This document shows, one piece after another, positions 17,344 to 25,237 of a DNA stretch of 64,000 nt. The DNA is from Vicingus serpentipes (GTDB lineage: Bacteria; Bacteroidota; Bacteroidia; Flavobacteriales_E; Vicingaceae). The stretch is from assembly GCA_024103385.1 (NCBI GenBank), contig JAGFIT010000003.1:32000-95999 (forward strand). Direction: 5' to 3'. The notes beneath the pieces were generated by a model. The model had not been told where the DNA came from and ran no database searches. It saw nothing but the letters and a program-made list of their open reading frames with translations. The position numbers were made by a program, and so were the translations under genes. Numbering within the stretch: position 1 is the stretch's first letter; every line of letters starts with the position of its first letter.

Positions 17344-17580
17344 TTACCCTCCAGCAAAAGGGGGTAATAATGCTATTTCATCTCCATCTTTTATGATTTC
17401 ATCCATTCCTGCTAATGTTTGATTTAAAGCAAATTGATACTCCAAAGTTACTAATTGAGGGTATTTCCTTTTTAGTAATCCATCTAAATCAGCTATAGTT
17501 CTATGCTGTATCTCTACATTTTCTTCTTCCTTAGCAATAGCTTCTGCTATCATACCAAAATATTTAAGCCGTAATATCAT
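17344..17580 (-). CDS. moaD: Molybdopterin synthase sulfur-carrier subunit
   Basis: A 78-residue ubiquitin-fold protein ending in PPFAGG, the Gly-Gly tail that is adenylated by MoeB, thiocarboxylated, and inserted in the MoaE active site. Length and ending are standard. Its first 17 bases overlap the 3' end of mobA, so it is translationally linked to that gene. Confidence 0.93.
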   Translation of the reverse strand: MILRLKYFGMIAEAIAKEEENVEIQHRTIADLDGLLKRKYPQLVTLEYQFALNQTLAGMDEIIKDGDEIALLPPFAGG

Positions 17581-18112
17581 CTTTAGAGTTTATATTGTTA
17601 AACACTTTTTTATTGATGTAATTCGCATCCACTATCTTACAATTCATTTGCTCAATAGCCAATTTTATTTTTCGATTTCCTTTAGTTAGTTCCTCATGAA
17701 ACAAATCCAAACAAGAACGATCATAAACACCTATTAATTGGTGTGTTTTTCCTTCTTTTTCAGGAATAACAACATCTACACCTTCCGAATTTTTAATTAA
17801 CAAGCTTAATAACTCTTCATTAACATATGGCACATCACAACTTACAACTAAATTCTTCTGCGTTTTAGAAAATTTTAATCCGGTACAAATACCCGCTAAA
17901 GGTCCTTGTTCTTTTATGATGTCCTCATAAACAATATACCCAAAAGCAGCATATTCTTCTTGATTAGAAATAATGATAATCTCATCCACCAAAGGTTGTA
18001 TTGCATCAATAACGTATTGAATCATCGGTTTCCCATCCAACAACATTAATCCTTTATCCTGTCCCATTCTAGAACTTTTCCCTCCTGCTAATATGATGCC
18101 TGTTAACGCCAT
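17564..18112 (-). CDS. mobA: Molybdenum cofactor guanylyltransferase
   Basis: This 182-residue nucleotidyltransferase begins with the GTP-binding signature LAGGKSSRMGQDKG and has SCDVPYV with the metal-binding Asp. MobA links GMP to Mo-molybdopterin to give the guanine-dinucleotide cofactor used by DMSO-reductase family enzymes such as periplasmic nitrate and formate enzymes. Its presence predicts at least one such enzyme elsewhere in the genome. It starts next to the stop of the TauE-type gene and overlaps moaD. Confidence 0.92.
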   Translation of the reverse strand: MALTGIILAGGKSSRMGQDKGLMLLDGKPMIQYVIDAIQPLVDEIIIISNQEEYAAFGYIVYEDIIKEQGPLAGICTGLKFSKTQKNLVVSCDVPYVNEELLSLLIKNSEGVDVVIPEKEGKTHQLIGVYDRSCLDLFHEELTKGNRKIKLAIEQMNCKIVDANYINKKVFNNINSKDDITA

Positions 18113-18859
18113 TTATGCAAAAAATAATTTAATGGAAGCAGTCGCCAATACAAACGCCAACATATACCTCAACCCTTTATTATTAAGTTTTTTACTTCCT
18201 AAATACCCTCCTAAAAATCCTCCAACTACAGCAATGCCCACTAAAATAAAAGCTTGAAAATCAATTTTAACCCCACTACTCAATTGTCCGCCCATACCTG
18301 CTGCTGAATTTACCCATATAAATAAAGCCGAAACTGCTGCTGCTTCTTTCATCTTTCCCCATTTCATTAATAAAATTATAGGACTCAAAATAATTCCTCC
18401 ACCAATGCCAATCAATCCAGAAAAAAAACCAATTCCTCCTCCCACGGCTAAACCTTGCCAAATTTTTACTTCTTTTATTTCATTCATCTCTTTACCATAA
18501 ACATTTAATAATCTTAAAATGGCAAACACTAACAGAACTGCCAAGATTTTTTTATACAAAGAGGCATCCACTTCTATCATCCCTCCTATAAAAGCGAAAG
18601 GGATAGATGCTATTGCAAAAGTGAAAAATAGCTTCTTATTAAAATGACCTGTTTTTGCATAATGAATAAATGAAATAGCAGCTACAAATAAGTTTAATAA
18701 TAAAGCTGTTGGTTTCATAGTTTCTGGCACAAAACCAAACAAGGCCATCATTGCTAAATAACCACTAGCTCCTCCATGTCCTACTGCTGCATACATAAAC
18801 GCAACGATAGGTAAAATCACTAAAAAAATCCAGATATTTTCAATTTCAAATAGATTCAT
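18113..18859 (-). CDS. TauE/SafE-family anion exporter
   Basis: A 248-residue polytopic membrane protein with about eight hydrophobic segments in two halves. Each half has the glycine-rich family motif (AVGHGGASGYLAMMALFG and GLIGIGGGIILSP). TauE/SafE proteins are linked to export of sulfite or other sulfur-containing anions. In this operon it lies between a ModE-like regulator and mobA with overlaps or no gap, so it may move a sulfur oxyanion or molybdate-related anion; that substrate is inference only. Confidence 0.85.
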   Translation of the reverse strand: MNLFEIENIWIFLVILPIVAFMYAAVGHGGASGYLAMMALFGFVPETMKPTALLLNLFVAAISFIHYAKTGHFNKKLFFTFAIASIPFAFIGGMIEVDASLYKKILAVLLVFAILRLLNVYGKEMNEIKEVKIWQGLAVGGGIGFFSGLIGIGGGIILSPIILLMKWGKMKEAAAVSALFIWVNSAAGMGGQLSSGVKIDFQAFILVGIAVVGGFLGGYLGSKKLNNKGLRYMLAFVLATASIKLFFA

Positions 18860-19191
18860 AAATCCAATTCTAACATTACCTTATCCATGTATTTTTGGCA
18901 TTTTGTATTGAGTTTTTCGTACAACTTAATTGCTCTTTCTCCTGCTGGTGTCACCTGTGTTCCTCCTCCTCCTTTACCTCCAGAAACTCTAATTACCAAA
19001 GGTTTTTTAGCCTCTTTGTTCATTCCATCAATAATCTCCCATGCTTTTTTATAGCTCATTTTCATCGATTTTGCTGCAGCACTAATCGATCCCGATTCAA
19101 TAATTTGTTTTAACAATTCTATTCTTCCTTCGGCTAAGAAAGTCCCATTCTTCCCTTCTATCCATATTCTACTTTTTACTTTATAAGGCAT
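18856..19191 (-). CDS. ModE-like winged-helix regulator, DNA-binding domain only
   Basis: A 111-residue protein matching the N-terminal LysR-like winged helix of ModE: KIISGSISAAAKS-type helix-turn-helix (here GSISAAAKSMKMSYKKAWEII) followed by the GGKGGGGTQVTPAG wing. It lacks the C-terminal molybdate-binding TOBE domains of E. coli ModE, so it either responds to molybdate by another route or acts constitutively. It overlaps the exporter gene by four bases and heads the moa operon. An FNR-like palindrome lies 63 bp upstream. Confidence 0.87.
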   Translation of the reverse strand: MPYKVKSRIWIEGKNGTFLAEGRIELLKQIIESGSISAAAKSMKMSYKKAWEIIDGMNKEAKKPLVIRVSGGKGGGGTQVTPAGERAIKLYEKLNTKCQKYMDKVMLELDL

Positions 19192-19211
19192 AGCTATCTT
19201 CGTTATATCTA

Positions 19212-19219
19212 CAAATATA
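19212..19219 (-). promoter_or_regulatory. Candidate -7 box for the modE-moa operon
   Basis: On the minus strand TATATTTG matches TAnnTTTG exactly, 20 bp before the modE-like ATG. An imperfect alternative, TACTTTCG, lies at 19223-19230, at the same 33-bp distance from the palindrome that is seen at moeA. Confidence 0.5.
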
Positions 19220-19253
19220 CAACGAAAGTAATCTCGTTTAAGGTTAAAAAATA

Positions 19254-19265
19254 TGATTTATATCA
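19254..19265. promoter_or_regulatory. FNR/CRP-type operator upstream of modE-moa
   Basis: TGATTTATATCA has TGA-N6-TCA symmetry, the half-site spacing of CRP/FNR operators. It ends three bases before the moeA stop and is centred 33 to 44 bp upstream of the two candidate -7 boxes. Confidence 0.55.
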
Positions 19266-19267
19266 GA

Positions 19268-20443
19268 TTAAGGTAAAAGATGTACTTCTACCAATTCTCC
19301 CTCCTTAATTGTGGCGGTCTCTTCTGAAGTAAAAATTAAACAATTGGCTAAAGAAAAAGATTGCAAGGCATCTGAAGATTGTCCTTCTAATGGTGTAACT
19401 GTTTTAAAATCAGTTAACCCTTTTAGAAAATTAGCTCTGCCCGCTTTTTTATTATATGTTCTATCGATTGGCAGTGTTAATTTTGATAATTCTGGTTGTA
19501 AAGACCCTAACATCAGTTTGATTGCAATACTAACATACTCATAAAAACAACTTAATGCTGCTGCAGGATTACCTGGCAATGCAAAAACAGTTACCTTATC
19601 TGTTTTTCCAAAATACAGTGGCTTCCCTGGTTTCTGTTTGATTTTATAAAAAATTGGCTTTACTCCATTTTTTTCTAAAGCTCCTTCAACAAAATCATAG
19701 TCTCCCACAGAAATACCTCCAGATAACAATACGAGATCATTATTTCGTAACCCCTCACTAATTACTCTTTCTGTTTCTGCTTTATCATCTTTCACCACCA
19801 CTATTGCGGGTTGAATACCCATATCTTTTAATGCTGCTTCCAACATAAAAGTATTCGATTCGTATATCTGCCCATCTAGTAGTTCGTTTCCAGGTTTTAT
19901 CAACTCACTACCTGTTGCAATAATAATCACTTTAGGTTGCTCATGAACTTTAACTTGGGTTAACCCCAGAGCAGATAAAAACCCCACTCCACCGGCATTA
20001 ATTTTTGTTCCTTTTTTTAGTGCAATCGACCCTTCCTGTATTTGATTTCCTTTTAACCTAATATTCCCTCCTAACTTTAACCCTTCATCTTTTACCAGCA
20101 ATTTTCCATTAACAATCTCCGTTAATTCCTGCATTACTACCGTATTACAAGTATCAGGAACTCTAGAACCTGTAAATATTCTCACTGCTTCTCCTTTAAC
20201 AACCGACACTTCTCTTGTATCTCCTGCAGGAACCTCTTCTACAACAGCTAATGGTTGCTCAATATCCTCAAAATTAAAAGCATAACCATCCATTGCAGAT
20301 TGATTGAACAATGGTATTGAAACTGGAGCTACGACATCTTCTGCCAAATAATAATTTAATGCTTCTGATGCATTAACCGATATTATCCTAGAAAGATTTG
20401 TATTTTCAATTACTTTGTTTTTAGCCTCCTGAACCGAAATCAT
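19268..20443 (-). CDS. moeA: Molybdopterin molybdenumtransferase
   Basis: A 391-residue MoeA with the expected four-domain layout: FNQSAMDGYAF early on, RIFTGSRVPD, TGSELIKPG, and the GGISVGDYDFV and ALPGNPAAAL blocks around the active site. It inserts molybdate into adenylylated molybdopterin made by the MoaB/Mog domain. It stands 76 bp upstream of the modE-like gene on the same strand, so it either leads the whole operon or forms its own unit. An FNR-like palindrome with a well-placed promoter box precedes it. Confidence 0.93.
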   Translation of the reverse strand: MISVQEAKNKVIENTNLSRIISVNASEALNYYLAEDVVAPVSIPLFNQSAMDGYAFNFEDIEQPLAVVEEVPAGDTREVSVVKGEAVRIFTGSRVPDTCNTVVMQELTEIVNGKLLVKDEGLKLGGNIRLKGNQIQEGSIALKKGTKINAGGVGFLSALGLTQVKVHEQPKVIIIATGSELIKPGNELLDGQIYESNTFMLEAALKDMGIQPAIVVVKDDKAETERVISEGLRNNDLVLLSGGISVGDYDFVEGALEKNGVKPIFYKIKQKPGKPLYFGKTDKVTVFALPGNPAAALSCFYEYVSIAIKLMLGSLQPELSKLTLPIDRTYNKKAGRANFLKGLTDFKTVTPLEGQSSDALQSFSLANCLIFTSEETATIKEGELVEVHLLP

Positions 20444-20456
20444 TTTATTGTTTTAG

Positions 20457-20464
20457 CAAAATTA
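20457..20464 (-). promoter_or_regulatory. -7 box of moeA
   Basis: On the minus strand TAATTTTG matches TAnnTTTG exactly, 13 bp before the moeA ATG. The FNR-like palindrome is centred 33 bp further upstream, which puts it near -40. Confidence 0.6.
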
Positions 20465-20487
20465 AACTGCAATTTAAATTGAAAATC

Positions 20488-20499
20488 TGATTTATGTCA
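20488..20499. promoter_or_regulatory. FNR/CRP-type operator between moeA and fnr-like gene
   Basis: TGATTTATGTCA (CTGA and TCAG arms) lies in the divergent control region. Its geometry to the moeA box fits class II activation; it could equally affect the regulator gene on the other side. Confidence 0.6.
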
Positions 20500-20551
20500 G
20501 TTTTTGTTCCAATTATTTGAATGAATTTTGATTACCCCTAATTTATTTAGT

Positions 20552-21271
20552 ATGACCAATAATAAAAACATTCCCACTTCATGTCCTCAATGCGAACATA
20601 AAATATCAGGAAATTCGCTTTTTTGTTGCCTCAACATAGATGAAATTAATGAGGTAAGTGACTCCAAGCGAAACATGCTTTTTAAAAAAGGTCAAACCAT
20701 TTTTAATGAAGGCAACCATCCGCATGGAATATATTGTATTCATAAAGGAAAAGTTAAAATTCATAAGCTAGGTGAAGAAGGTAAAGATCAAATTGTACGT
20801 TTGGCTAAGGATAATAATTTTATTGGGTATAGAGCAATATTAGGTGGTGACACCTATATGGCTTCTGCAACTGCAATAGAAGATACTCAAGTATGTTTTA
20901 TTCCAAAAGAAGCCATTACCAATTTGATTAAATCCAATTCCTCTTTTTCTTTTTCTCTGTTAGGATTATTATCTGACGATTTAAAGAGAGCTGAAAATAA
21001 AATTACCAATATGGCTCAAAAACATGTAAGAGAACGTATAGCCGAAGCTATATTATTATTAAAGGAAGCATATGGTTTTAAGGAAGATGGGGTAAGTATA
21101 GATTCATCATTAACTAGAAAAGAGCTAGCTAATATTGCAGGAACAACAACCGAAACGTCTATAAGAATTTTGTCAGAGTTTCAAAAAGATAAAATGGTAG
21201 AATTAGATGGAAAAAATATTAAAATAACTAACCTAAACTCCTTAATTAAAACAGCAAATATTTTCGATTAA
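20552..21271 (+). CDS. FNR-type Crp-family transcriptional regulator, probable Fe-S sensor
   Basis: A 239-residue Crp/Fnr protein: cyclic-nucleotide-type beta barrel (residues about 40-130), dimer helix and C-terminal winged helix with recognition segment TTTETSIRILSEFQK. Cysteines at 11, 14 and 25/26 form an N-terminal cluster, and Cys115 lies in VCFIP, matching the MVCEIP position of E. coli FNR Cys122. These four positions suggest a [4Fe-4S] oxygen sensor. The recognition helix keeps the Glu and Arg that in FNR read a TTGAT-type half site. I use the ATG at 20552, not the TTG at 20528. It faces the molybdopterin genes, whose promoters hold matching palindromes. Confidence 0.88.
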   Translation: MTNNKNIPTSCPQCEHKISGNSLFCCLNIDEINEVSDSKRNMLFKKGQTIFNEGNHPHGIYCIHKGKVKIHKLGEEGKDQIVRLAKDNNFIGYRAILGGDTYMASATAIEDTQVCFIPKEAITNLIKSNSSFSFSLLGLLSDDLKRAENKITNMAQKHVRERIAEAILLLKEAYGFKEDGVSIDSSLTRKELANIAGTTTETSIRILSEFQKDKMVELDGKNIKITNLNSLIKTANIFD

Positions 21272-21302
21272 AATATAAACCTATTTATTATCATACAGTT
21301 AC

Positions 21303-21316
21303 ATGATTCAAATCAT
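21303..21316. promoter_or_regulatory. FNR/CRP-type operator upstream of sensor-only gene
   Basis: ATGATTCAAATCAT has perfect six-base arms around CA and contains TGA-N6-TCA. It is centred 34 bp before the centre of a TATATTTA box, i.e. near -41.5 from the inferred transcription start. Confidence 0.6.
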
Positions 21317-21339
21317 TGTTTTCGATTCCAAAGACTAAT

Positions 21340-21347
21340 TATATTTA
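21340..21347 (+). promoter_or_regulatory. Candidate -7 box of the sensor-only gene
   Basis: TATATTTA differs from TAnnTTTG only at the last base. The operator upstream sits at activator distance. It implies a transcription start near 21351, before the TTG at 21361. Confidence 0.45.
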
Positions 21348-21360
21348 CTACAAATTTAAA

Positions 21361-21771
21361 TTGAACAACATCAAGTCTAAATTAAATAAAAGCATTCTAA
21401 AGGATTTAATCGAAGAGATTAAATCCAGTTCAAGAGTATTTACTATTGAAAAAGGAGATTACCTATTTACGGAAAACTCTCCATTAGAGTTTGTTTATTT
21501 AATAGATGAAGGAGAGGTGGCTTTATTAAAATTAAATAAAAATAATGATTCCATTGAATTGATGAATCAACAAGGTGGTGACATCGTTGGTGTAGACATT
21601 TTATTTAAGAATTCTCTTTGCGATTATTCTGCTGTAGCTAAAAAGTCGTGCAAATTATACCGAACATCTCTAGAAAAATTTCAACACATTTTAAGTCATC
21701 AAAAAGAAACCTCCATGGAACTAATGAGGTATCTTTGCTCTCTTCTCAACCAACTAGAAAGTAAAATATAA
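21361..21771 (+). CDS. Cyclic-nucleotide-binding-like domain protein without HTH
   Basis: A 136-residue protein made of one Crp-type beta barrel (EKGDYLFTENSPLEFVYLI, EGEVALLKL, GGDIVGVDILF) and the start of the dimerisation helix, ending where the DNA-binding domain of its neighbour would begin. The usual cNMP phosphate-binding RxA segment is not obvious. I start it at the TTG at 21361, downstream of the operator and promoter. A frame opening at the TTG 21316 would begin inside the operator. It lies 44 to 90 bp after the FNR-like gene and may be a partner or antagonist of it; this is inference. No frameshift into an HTH was seen downstream. Confidence 0.7.
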   Translation: MNNIKSKLNKSILKDLIEEIKSSSRVFTIEKGDYLFTENSPLEFVYLIDEGEVALLKLNKNNDSIELMNQQGGDIVGVDILFKNSLCDYSAVAKKSCKLYRTSLEKFQHILSHQKETSMELMRYLCSLLNQLESKI

Positions 21772-21938
21772 CTCTGCTCATAAAACTTATAAAAAAATAA
21801 AGGAATAAAACCGTTCATCCTCATCTAATACCTTCTAACAAATAATTTGGTTATTTGATTAAATGTTCAAGTTATTATATTCTTTTTAATCCAAAATTTA
21901 TATATTTTTAGTCTTTCAACTAAAAAAAATCTACAATC

Positions 21939-24900
21939 ATGGTAATTAAAACGAATATCAAAAAACTTCTATATACTGGGATTTTCATTTTCTCCATAAT
22001 TACACAAAGTGTTGTTTTTGCTCAAGGCTTTGAAGGGTACTACCGTTTTCCAGCTATACATGGTAATAAAATAGTATTTGCTGCTGAAGGAGATTTATGG
22101 ACTGTTCCTCTCACTGGTGGCTTAGCTCAACGTTTAACAACTCATACTGAAGAAGAAACTTATCCTGTTATCTCTCCAGATGGAAAAACCATTGCTTTTT
22201 CTGCAAGTTATGAAGGACCAACAGAAATTTATACCATGCCCATAGATGGAGGATTAACTACTAGATGGACCTATGAGGGAGATGCTTCTATAGCCAACTG
22301 TTGGACTCCTGATGGAAAAATTGCTTACGCTACTCGAGCTTTTTCTACTTTGCCTGATTATCAAATAGTAACTATTGATACTAAAACAAAACAAAAAACA
22401 AGAATTCCTTTAAGTCAGGCAAGTGAAGCTTCTTTTAGTGGCGATGGAAAAACGATTTTCTTTGTTCGTCCTGCTTTCCATAGAAATGTTACAAAACGAT
22501 ACGAAGGTGGTACTGCTCGTCAAATATGGAAATTTACTGAGGGAGAAGCGGAAGCTATTCAATTGAGTAAAGGACATAAAGGAGAAAGTCATCATCCTAT
22601 ATGGGCTAATGGCAGAGTTTATTTTATCACAGGTAGAGACGGAACCATGAACATCTGGTCGATGGATGAAAATGGAGAAAACCTAACTCAACACACCAAA
22701 CATGAGGGTTTTGATGTTCGGTATGCTAAAATTTCTGGAAATAATATTGTCTATCAATTAGGTGCCGATATCTGGCACTACGATATTGCAAAAAATACAC
22801 AACAAAAAATTGACATTCGTTTAGCTTCCGATTTAGACCAATTAAGAGAAAAATGGGAAACCAATCCATCAAAATATATTACCTCTGCATTTCCTGATAA
22901 AAAAGGGGAGCGTGTTGTTATTACCGCTAGAGGCAGAATTTTTGTTGCTCCTATAAAAACAGGAAGGTTTGTAGAGTTTACGGATAAAAGTAATGTTCGT
23001 TACCGTGATGCCATTTTCTCTCCAGATGGAAAGAACATCTATACGTTGTCTGATGAAAGCGAAGAATTTGAGTTTATAAGTCTGCCATCTAATGGTATTG
23101 GAAAAAGTAAACCAATCACCAAAGACGGAAAAATATTAAGGTATGCCGGAATTCCTTCTCCTGATGGAAAATGGATAGCATATGATGATTTAGCTAATAA
23201 TATGTATTTATTAAATCTTGCAACTGGAGAAAGTAAAAAAATCTCCACCAATGAAGAAGGAATCTATTCTTTTTCATGGTCGCCAGACAGTAAATATATT
23301 GCTTTTGTGCAAGTAGCAGAAAACACCATGGCTCAAGTGATGGTTTATGATATTTCTACTAACGAAACATTTCCTATTACTAGTGATAGAGCAAACAGTA
23401 GACAACCTAAATGGAGTCCTGATGGGGAGTTTATCTACTTTTTATCTGATAGAAGTTTTACCACTATAGTAGGAAGTCCTTGGGGAACTAGACAACCTGA
23501 ACCTTACTTTGATGCAAGTGAAAAAGTATACCATATTGCGCTCCAAAAAGGAACAAAATCCCCATTTCGTAAAGAGGATGAATTAAGTAATAATGATAAA
23601 CCTGCTGACAAGAAAGAAGATAATAAATCAGACGGTGTTCAAGTGATTATTGATAAAGAAGGAATCATAGAACGAATTACTGAAGTTCCTGTTAAGCCGG
23701 GAAATTACAGAGGTTTAGCTGTGAATGACAAAGCCATCTATGTAATGTCAAGTAGCACTGGAGTAGATGCATCTACAGATTTATGTGTAATTAAGATTAC
23801 TAATGAAGAAGAGGTAAAACTAACAACTATGGTAGATGGTGTAGATAACTTTACGCTTACCGAAGATGGCAAAAAAATATTAGTGAAAAAAGGAAGCAAT
23901 TATTACATGGTTGGTGCTGGAACTGGTAAAGTTGGAAGCCTAAATGATGACAAAATTGACTTAAACGGATGGAAATTTTCCATTAACCCAAGAGAAGAAT
24001 GGAAACAATTATTTACTGATGCATGGAGAATGGAACGTGATTATTTTTACGACAAAAACATGCACGGAGTTAATTGGAAAGCAATGCACGATAAATATTT
24101 TCCGTTAACAGATCGTGTGACCACCAGACTTGAATTATCAGATTTAATAGGACGATTTGTTGGCGAATTGGCCGCTTTACACACCAGTGTTAGAGGAGGA
24201 GATATTAGAAGCGATAATGAGAATATTAGTGTTGCTGATCTTGGTGCACAATTTACTAGAGATGAAAAAAGTGGTGGTTTTAAAATTGAATACATCTATC
24301 AAGCTGATCCTGATTATCCTGATGAAAGATCTCCATTAGATGATCCTTATTTAGATTTTCAAATTGGAGATGTTATTACCAATATAAATGGGAAAGAAGC
24401 ATTAGGTGCTATTGATATAGGAGAACTGATTAGAAATCAAGCTGGAAAACAAGTTAGAGTTACTTATAAACGTGGCTCAACCACTAAAGAAGCTGTTGTG
24501 GTACCGATAAGCAGTTCATTTAATCTACGCTATGATGATTGGGAGTACACTAGACGATTAGCAGTGGAAAAAAAGAGCAACAATAAAATTGGCTATGTAC
24601 ACCTCCAAGCAATGGGAACTAACGACATCAATCAATGGTATAGAGAGTTTTATCCTGTATTTAATAAACAAGGATTAATTGTAGATGTAAGACACAATAA
24701 TGGTGGGAATATTGATAGTTTTATATTGGAAAAATTATTAAGAAAAGCATGGATGTACTGGAAATCAAGAGAAGGAAACCCTAGTTGGAATATGCCTTAT
24801 GCTTTTAGAGGGCATATTGTTGTTTTAGTAGATGGAAATACGGCTTCTGATGGAGAAGCTTTTGCAGAAGGGTTTAAAGAATTAGATTTAGGTACCTCTA

Positions 24901-25196
24901 TTGGTATGCGAACTTGGGGTGGAGAAATATGGCTAAATAGCTCCAACCGTTTAAGCGATGATGGTTATGCAAGAGCTCCAATGCATGGAGTATATAACGA
25001 TAAGGGAGAATGGGTAATTGAAGGTCATGGATTTGTGCCAGATATTGAAGTGGATAATTTACCACACAGAACATTTAAAGGTGAGGATGCACAACTAGAG
25101 AAAGCTTTAGAAGTGCTAGAAAAACTAATCAAAGAAGACCCTAGAGATGTTCCTCCTGTGCCAGCCTATCCTGATAAATCTTTTAAAAACAAATAA
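21939..25196 (+). CDS. Tricorn-like S41 peptidase with beta-propeller and PDZ domains
   Basis: A 1085-residue secreted protein with a signal peptide ending near VVFAQG. It then has many WD40-like/TolB-like repeats (ISPDGKTIAF, FSPDGKNIYT, WSPDGEFIYFLSDR) over roughly the first 650 residues, a C1-type helical domain, a PDZ domain around 785-860, and the S41 catalytic domain with VDVRHNNGG and DGNTASDGEAFAEGF, where Ser970 is the probable nucleophile. Tricorn homologues degrade oligopeptides; bacterial versions in Bacteroidota are exported, unlike the archaeal cytosolic one. It is monocistronic, ending at a strong terminator shared with copA. Confidence 0.92.
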   Translation: MVIKTNIKKLLYTGIFIFSIITQSVVFAQGFEGYYRFPAIHGNKIVFAAEGDLWTVPLTGGLAQRLTTHTEEETYPVISPDGKTIAFSASYEGPTEIYTMPIDGGLTTRWTYEGDASIANCWTPDGKIAYATRAFSTLPDYQIVTIDTKTKQKTRIPLSQASEASFSGDGKTIFFVRPAFHRNVTKRYEGGTARQIWKFTEGEAEAIQLSKGHKGESHHPIWANGRVYFITGRDGTMNIWSMDENGENLTQHTKHEGFDVRYAKISGNNIVYQLGADIWHYDIAKNTQQKIDIRLASDLDQLREKWETNPSKYITSAFPDKKGERVVITARGRIFVAPIKTGRFVEFTDKSNVRYRDAIFSPDGKNIYTLSDESEEFEFISLPSNGIGKSKPITKDGKILRYAGIPSPDGKWIAYDDLANNMYLLNLATGESKKISTNEEGIYSFSWSPDSKYIAFVQVAENTMAQVMVYDISTNETFPITSDRANSRQPKWSPDGEFIYFLSDRSFTTIVGSPWGTRQPEPYFDASEKVYHIALQKGTKSPFRKEDELSNNDKPADKKEDNKSDGVQVIIDKEGIIERITEVPVKPGNYRGLAVNDKAIYVMSSSTGVDASTDLCVIKITNEEEVKLTTMVDGVDNFTLTEDGKKILVKKGSNYYMVGAGTGKVGSLNDDKIDLNGWKFSINPREEWKQLFTDAWRMERDYFYDKNMHGVNWKAMHDKYFPLTDRVTTRLELSDLIGRFVGELAALHTSVRGGDIRSDNENISVADLGAQFTRDEKSGGFKIEYIYQADPDYPDERSPLDDPYLDFQIGDVITNINGKEALGAIDIGELIRNQAGKQVRVTYKRGSTTKEAVVVPISSSFNLRYDDWEYTRRLAVEKKSNNKIGYVHLQAMGTNDINQWYREFYPVFNKQGLIVDVRHNNGGNIDSFILEKLLRKAWMYWKSREGNPSWNMPYAFRGHIVVLVDGNTASDGEAFAEGFKELDLGTSIGMRTWGGEIWLNSSNRLSDDGYARAPMHGVYNDKGEWVIEGHGFVPDIEVDNLPHRTFKGEDAQLEKALEVLEKLIKEDPRDVPPVPAYPDKSFKNK

Positions 25197-25210
25197 ATAA
25201 GGAACTATTA

Positions 25211-25237
25211 AAGAGGTTGGACTTAGTTCAACCTCTT
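25211..25237. terminator. Bidirectional terminator between tricorn and copA
   Basis: AAGAGGTTG and CAACCTCTT pair around a 9-base loop, with a T-rich tract on the plus strand and A-rich sequence on the other side. The copA stop codon lies within the loop. Confidence 0.8.

Noticed and set aside
21316..21360. TTG at 21316 as start of the sensor-only protein
   Set aside because: It lies in the palindromic operator and upstream of the likely -7 box.
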